A stretch of 8,442 nt of DNA from Candidatus Brocadiales bacterium (GTDB taxonomy: Bacteria; Planctomycetota; Brocadiia; Brocadiales; Bathyanammoxibiaceae): assembly GCA_030586765.1 (NCBI GenBank), contig JAUQZZ010000086.1:1-8442 (forward strand), written 5' to 3'. The position numbers were made by a program, and so were the translations under genes. The stretch's first letter is position 1. Each line of letters begins with the position of its first letter. The notes beneath the pieces were generated by a model, which did not search any database, was not told the origin of the DNA, and saw only the letters and a list, made by a program, of their open reading frames with translations. Below are positions 5,516-8,442 of the stretch, piece by piece.

Positions 5516-6464
5516 ATTCTTCTACAGGCGCTCCATCGTCTAGTCTATATGGAGAGCCATAGCCCCTCCTCTGGTATAGTCTTGCGGTATAAGTAACGTA
5601 GTCTCCTTCCTTTAGTAGCACTATCTTGTTGTAATATTCCGAGTTGAAGACCACCTCAGCATCTGTTTCCGTGGTCCCTTCTTTGTGGCGAAAGCCTATC
5701 CTGTTCCAATACATGCGTCCAGCGCCTGTATAAGTGACTATTCCCCTCCAGCGGACATACTTACCCTTGTAGTCCTCCCATAGCCTCTTTTTTTCACCAG
5801 GTGGCAGTGCAGTTTCTGGGCCAAAGGTCGCATCCAGAGATTCTACGGTGACGTCTATAAATTCTCTACCATTAAGGGGGATGGTGGGAGGTTCTAGGCC
5901 AGGGGGCGGTCTTTTGCTTTCTTTTCCACCTAAGGCGGATACAGGGGCCTCCTTCCTTTTCTCACCGTACAGGCGGTCAAACTCCTTTAGATAAAGGGCT
6001 ACTACTGCAGGGTCGTCTATGAAGACTACGTTCTCCAGGTTAAACCTCTGAGCCCGTTCTGTCCAACTGTAAGACCCCGTAATAAGCCGCTCCTCATCGA
6101 AGATGGCAAAGTTACTGTTCATAAGCCCCCCGGCCTTGCCTTTGAGGGTCTTCACCTCCAGCCCTTCTTCCTTAAGGAAATCGGCCAGAGAGGGCTCTAC
6201 AGTTGCGCCTTTTTCGTCCAGGATTACACTTATCTTTACCCCCCTTTCCTTAGCCTTTGAAAGGGCCAGGACCAACTCCCCAGAACTAAGGGCGGAGAGT
6301 GCCACGTTGATAGAGGTATTGGAGCGAGCTATATTGTCCAGGAGGAGTTCACTGATGTCCTTCTCAGGGGAGAAGAATACATCCATTTCACCGAGAATTG
6401 TATTTGTAAGAAGCGAAATAAAGAGGGAGGCCAGAAGGAAGACCCGGGTAAAGAGTATGTTCAT
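5514..6464 (-). CDS. Exported phospholipase D-like protein with degenerate HKD motif and C-terminal OB-like domain
   Basis: The 316-residue protein starts with a signal peptide (hydrophobic 5-24, likely cut after Gly25), so it should act outside the cytoplasm. Residues about 27-168 follow the single-domain PLD/Nuc nuclease pattern (INVALSAL, KAKERGVKISVILD, ITGSYSWTERA, NLENVVFIDDP, EFDRLYGEK). In the catalytic HxKxxxxD motif, however, His and Lys are both Asn: N116-S-N118-FAIF-D123, read from unambiguous AAC codons. Ordinary PLD catalysis is therefore unlikely. A proline-rich linker (about 172-200) leads to a C-terminal beta-rich domain (about 225-312: YKGKYVRWRGIVTYTG, EVVFNSEYYNKIVLLKEGDYVTY) resembling OB-fold/tRNA_anti-like domains. 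The gene follows the CBS gene by 12 bases with only AGG as ribosome site, suggesting coupled translation. Role unknown; binding of nucleic acid or another polyanion is a guess. Confidence 0.85.
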   Translation of the reverse strand: MNILFTRVFLLASLFISLLTNTILGEMDVFFSPEKDISELLLDNIARSNTSINVALSALSSGELVLALSKAKERGVKISVILDEKGATVEPSLADFLKEEGLEVKTLKGKAGGLMNSNFAIFDEERLITGSYSWTERAQRFNLENVVFIDDPAVVALYLKEFDRLYGEKRKEAPVSALGGKESKRPPPGLEPPTIPLNGREFIDVTVESLDATFGPETALPPGEKKRLWEDYKGKYVRWRGIVTYTGAGRMYWNRIGFRHKEGTTETDAEVVFNSEYYNKIVLLKEGDYVTYTARLYQRRGYGSPYRLDDGAPVEE

Positions 6465-6476
6465 CCTAAAAATAAG

Positions 6477-6950
6477 TTAGTCTTCCCCCCTGGTTTTACC
6501 TTCCCATACCTCTAAGAATCTGCGTAAGAGGTCTGTATAAGAGACTATTCCCACCAACTTACTGTCCTTGAGGACGGGTAGATGCCTAAAGCCGTGTTTT
6601 CTCATCAGGGCTATGGTCACCATAAGGTCGCTGTCCTCTTTTACGGAGATTACATTTTTGGTCATTATGTCGGCCACCTTCACCTTCTGCAGTTCCTTTA
6701 CATCCTTAACACGGATGTCCAGGGCGCCGTAATCCTTGATAAAGTCTATATCTCTTAAGAGGGGAAGAAAATCAGGGCTGAAGGTGCCAAGGATATCCAT
6801 AATGCTTATGATGCCCACTACATGCTTCTCCCTGTCAACTACAGGGGCGGCGCGTAGCTTCTTAGAGACAAACAAAGATGCTACTGTTCTCAGATTATCC
6901 TCGGGTTTCAACACTATAACATTGGTGCTCATGCAGTTCTTTACTTTCAC
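6477..6950 (-). CDS. Tandem CBS-domain protein
   Basis: The 157-residue cytoplasmic protein consists almost only of two CBS domains. CBS1 spans about residues 1-53 (VKNCMSTNVIVLKPEDNL, APVVDREKHVVGIISIMDIL) and CBS2 about 93-147 (KVADIMTKNVISVKEDSDL, HLPVLKDSKLVGIVSYTDLL), joined by a connector of about 40 residues. Such pairs form a Bateman module that typically binds AMP, ATP, SAM or similar adenosyl ligands and regulates a partner. No effector domain is attached, so the target is unknown. The start is taken at GTG 6950, where GAGGAG sits 6 bases upstream. An alternative TTG at 6971 would add seven residues but has a poor ribosome site and makes the SD codons part of the protein. It is first in an operon with the PLD-like gene; nnrD lies upstream on the same strand. 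Confidence 0.9.
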   Translation of the reverse strand: MKVKNCMSTNVIVLKPEDNLRTVASLFVSKKLRAAPVVDREKHVVGIISIMDILGTFSPDFLPLLRDIDFIKDYGALDIRVKDVKELQKVKVADIMTKNVISVKEDSDLMVTIALMRKHGFRHLPVLKDSKLVGIVSYTDLLRRFLEVWEGKTRGED

Positions 6951-6956
6951 CCCAGA

Positions 6957-6962
6957 CTCCTC
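6957..6962 (-). promoter_or_regulatory. Ribosome binding site that decides the CBS-gene start
   Basis: On the minus strand GAGGAG lies 6 bases before GTG 6950, ideal spacing. The resulting N-terminus (MKVKNCMSTNVIVL) matches where CBS-pair proteins normally begin. Confidence 0.65.
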
Positions 6963-7006
6963 TTTAGACAAGGTTCTCTATGCTTAGATAGTTATTAATA
7001 AAAATA

Positions 7007-7035
7007 AATATACCATAGAAGCCAGATTTTTTCAA
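7007..7035 (-). promoter_or_regulatory. Extended -10 promoter for the CBS/PLD operon
   Basis: On the minus strand TTGAAA (7035-7030) and TATATT (7012-7007) are 17 bases apart, with TGG directly before the -10 (extended -10 element). Transcription would start near 7000, about 50 nt before GTG 6950. It lies in the short gap after nnrD, so the operon can be expressed independently of nnrD. Confidence 0.65.
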
Positions 7036-7048
7036 AGATTAATGCCCC

Positions 7049-7960
7049 TCAAGACCTACGAGACTTTCTCTTGTAGGCAAGAAAGGCCTTAGGTAGGGCG
7101 TCCAGAACATCCGTGGCTATAAGAGAGGTCTCTCCCTTCTCATTCCTTGCTATGTCCCCAGCCAGTCCATGTAGGTAGACACCCAATTGGGCGGCTTCAA
7201 AGGCGGCCAACCCGCCTGGTGCCCACAGTCCAGCTATTAGCCCTGTGAGGACATCCCCTGTGCCTGCAGAGGCCATTCCAGGATTGCCCGTGAGGTTTAT
7301 ATATAGCCTTTTATTATCAACAACCAGGGTCTTGTGCCCTTTGAGGACCAGGGTTACATTAGGATATTCCTTTACAAACTGAGTGGCTACCTCTCGCCGT
7401 CTGGTCTGTACCTCTCCTGAGGAACCCAGTCCTGTAAGATGGGCCATCTCCCCAGGGTGAGGGGTGAGGATGATATCCCTTATCTTCCTCAGCAGGGAGG
7501 GTCTTTCTGCCAGGGCATTAACGCCGTCAGCGTCTATTACCAGTTTTGCAGGGAGGGTCTCTAGGAGCCACAGGATGAGCATCCTGGTCTCTGGATTCTT
7601 GGAAAGACCAGGCCCCATGACCACTACTTGAACCTTTTCACTTGCCTTTAGTATCTCTTCCCTCGCCCTGTAGGAGAGGGTTCTCTGGGGAGTCTCTGGT
7701 AATGGCATGGTGATTACGCAGGTGAGCTTTGAGGCCACTATGGGGTTTAGGCTTTCAGGAATACCCAGGGTTACCAGCCCTGCTCCTGCCCTCAGGACGG
7801 CCTCACTACAGAGATAGGCAGCCCCTGTCATGCCCAGAGAGCCTGCCAGGACCAGTACCCGCCCGTAGTCCCCTTTGTGGGTATCCTCCTTGCGTTTTGC
7901 TAGGGGCGGCAGTTTCTTGACCAGACCTACCTTCTTTTCCTTTTCCTTTGCCACTGGCAC
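7049..7960 (-). CDS. nnrD: ADP/ATP-dependent (S)-NAD(P)H-hydrate dehydratase
   Basis: Repairs damaged, hydrated NADH and NADPH by ADP- or ATP-driven dehydration. It is the C-terminal (YjeF-C, ribokinase-like) half of bifunctional Nnr proteins, here stand-alone; no NAD(P)HX epimerase half is encoded in this window. The 303 residues show HKGDYGRVLVLAGS (28-41) with GMTGAA (43-48), MGPGLSKNPETR (115-126), VIDADGVNAL (141-150), TPHPGEMAHLTG (166-177), LVLKGHKTLV and NPGMASAGTGDVLTG (226-240) with the catalytic Asp236 in GTGD. The first 15 residues are Lys-rich and probably disordered. The start is taken as GTG 7960; a second GTG two codons on (7954) is equally plausible. Neither has a Shine-Dalgarno and the promoter lies only 2 bases upstream, so the message may be leaderless. 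Confidence 0.93.
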   Translation of the reverse strand: MPVAKEKEKKVGLVKKLPPLAKRKEDTHKGDYGRVLVLAGSLGMTGAAYLCSEAVLRAGAGLVTLGIPESLNPIVASKLTCVITMPLPETPQRTLSYRAREEILKASEKVQVVVMGPGLSKNPETRMLILWLLETLPAKLVIDADGVNALAERPSLLRKIRDIILTPHPGEMAHLTGLGSSGEVQTRRREVATQFVKEYPNVTLVLKGHKTLVVDNKRLYINLTGNPGMASAGTGDVLTGLIAGLWAPGGLAAFEAAQLGVYLHGLAGDIARNEKGETSLIATDVLDALPKAFLAYKRKSRRS

Positions 7961-7962
7961 AA

Positions 7963-7991
7963 TTTATATATATAATGATTCTTTATTTCAA
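7963..7991 (-). promoter_or_regulatory. Promoter for nnrD, almost touching the start codon
   Basis: On the minus strand TTGAAA (7991-7986) and TATAAA (7968-7963) are 17 bases apart, inside an alternating TATATATA tract that offers a second -10 register. With usual -10 to start-site spacing the transcript begins around 7955-7958, at or just inside the annotated GTG. Confidence 0.55.
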
Positions 7992-8015
7992 GGGTTAAAT
8001 CCCCCTCAGTATAAT
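7987..8015 (+). promoter_or_regulatory. Possible promoter for the C-GCAxxG-C-C gene
   Basis: A perfect TATAAT (8010-8015) stands 17 bases after a weak TTCAAG (7987-7992). The leader to ATG 8101 would be about 80 nt. A weaker alternative -10, TACAAT (8063-8068), has no clear -35. The -35 overlaps the divergent nnrD -35, so the two directions may compete. Confidence 0.3.
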
Positions 8016-8100
8016 TTTTCTCCTAGTCTGACTCGGACTGATCCCTTTATGAGGCAATTAAATACAATGTTGTTTTATATACGATTTTTGGAGCTAAGTT

Positions 8101-8442
8101 ATGAAAAATAAAGATGTTGGGGAGGTTGCTCGGGAGTATTATCTGAGGGGTTTGGGGTGTGCCGAAAGTATCTTACACGCCTTTAACGACTTAGGGGTAA
8201 TAAATGTGCCAGTGGCCTTGCTGAGGGCGGCTACGGGTTTTGGCACGGGTTTTGGGGGCAAGGGCTCCACCTGTGGTGCGATAACTGGCCCTATTATGGT
8301 CGTGGGCCTAAAACATGGCAGACTGAGACCTGAGGAAGGTGCAGAAGAGGCCTACAAGAGGGCCAAAAAGGTTGTTGAAACATATGAGCAGAAGTTTAAA
8401 ACAACCCAGTGTGCTGAGGTAACAAAGGTCTGGAGAGAGAAG
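8101..8442 (+). CDS. C-GCAxxG-C-C family protein, N-terminal 114 residues (cut by window edge)
   Basis: The ORF is open to the window edge with no stop. It matches the putative redox-active family named C_GCAxxG_C_C (PF09719; the DVU_1555 type is common in sulfate reducers). Visible features are YLRGLGCAES with Cys20, then a glycine-rich GFGTGFGGKGSTCGAITG with Cys58 and a following hydrophobic IMVVGL, a charged helix (about 75-98), and TTQCAEV with Cys104. Expected further cysteines would be beyond the edge. The family is thought to coordinate a metal or do thiol redox chemistry, but its reaction is not established. ATG 8101 has GGAG (8090-8093) 7 bases upstream. No signal peptide or membrane segment is seen, so it should be cytoplasmic. 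Confidence 0.85.
   Translation, partial: MKNKDVGEVAREYYLRGLGCAESILHAFNDLGVINVPVALLRAATGFGTGFGGKGSTCGAITGPIMVVGLKHGRLRPEEGAEEAYKRAKKVVETYEQKFKTTQCAEVTKVWREK

Noticed and set aside
6103..6480. 125-residue plus-strand frame opposite the PLD-like gene
   Set aside because: Antisense to a gene with signal peptide and PLD pattern; composition is Ser/Arg-rich with no domain.
8024..8041. AGTC/GACT symmetric bases in the nnrD upstream gap
   Set aside because: Only 4-bp arms; too short to support an operator or hairpin.
1..8442. tRNA or rRNA genes, CRISPR arrays, insertion sequences, toxin-antitoxin or defence genes
   Set aside because: Looked for on both strands; no clover-leaf sequences, spaced direct repeats, transposase frames or defence-type domains were seen.

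Overview
The window is ordinary-density bacterial chromosome with Shine-Dalgarno sites, sigma-70-type promoters and moderate GC. Arginine is written mostly AGG/AGA and isoleucine often ATA, a usage common in thermophiles. An isopropylmalate dehydrogenase of the LERGLLL type, a C-GCAxxG-C-C redox-type protein and a stand-alone NAD(P)HX dehydratase would fit an anaerobic, possibly thermophilic, Desulfobacterota/Thermodesulfobacteriota-like or Nitrospirota-like lineage. That assignment is inference; no rRNA or other strong marker is present.

Layout. (a) 1-703, minus: 5' part of a 3-isopropylmalate dehydrogenase gene (leuB-like), running off the left edge. (b) 704-952: divergent control region with one good promoter for each direction. 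(c) 953-3175, plus: priA, the replication-restart helicase, starting at a GTG with a clear ribosome site. (d) 3198-3220: a GTAG-plus-hairpin repeat of REP type. (e) 3289-4830, plus: guaB, IMP dehydrogenase, strikingly of the eukaryotic sequence type. (f) 4844-4896: two REP-type hairpins head to head (BIME-like), from the same repeat family as (d). (g) 4975-5515: a self-contained unit of strong promoter, about 110-nt leader, small secreted protein with a prealbumin-like/carboxypeptidase-regulatory-like domain, and a perfect 14-bp bidirectional terminator. (h) 5514-7035, minus: promoter, tandem-CBS-domain protein, then an exported phospholipase D-like protein whose HKD motif has lost both His and Lys and which carries a C-terminal OB-like domain. 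(i) 7049-7991, minus: nnrD, with a promoter lying almost on its start codon (possibly leaderless). (j) 8101-8442, plus: 5' part of a C-GCAxxG-C-C family protein, running off the right edge.

The genes do not form one pathway. They cover branched-chain amino acid synthesis (leuB), replication restart (priA), guanine nucleotide synthesis (guaB), NAD(P)H repair (nnrD), a probable adenine-nucleotide sensor (CBS) and envelope proteins of unknown role. I see no defence island, mobile element or secondary-metabolite cluster. The points most worth following are the eukaryote-type IMP dehydrogenase with the residues linked to mycophenolic acid sensitivity, the REP/BIME family with covarying stems, and the HKD-less PLD-OB protein paired with a CBS protein.
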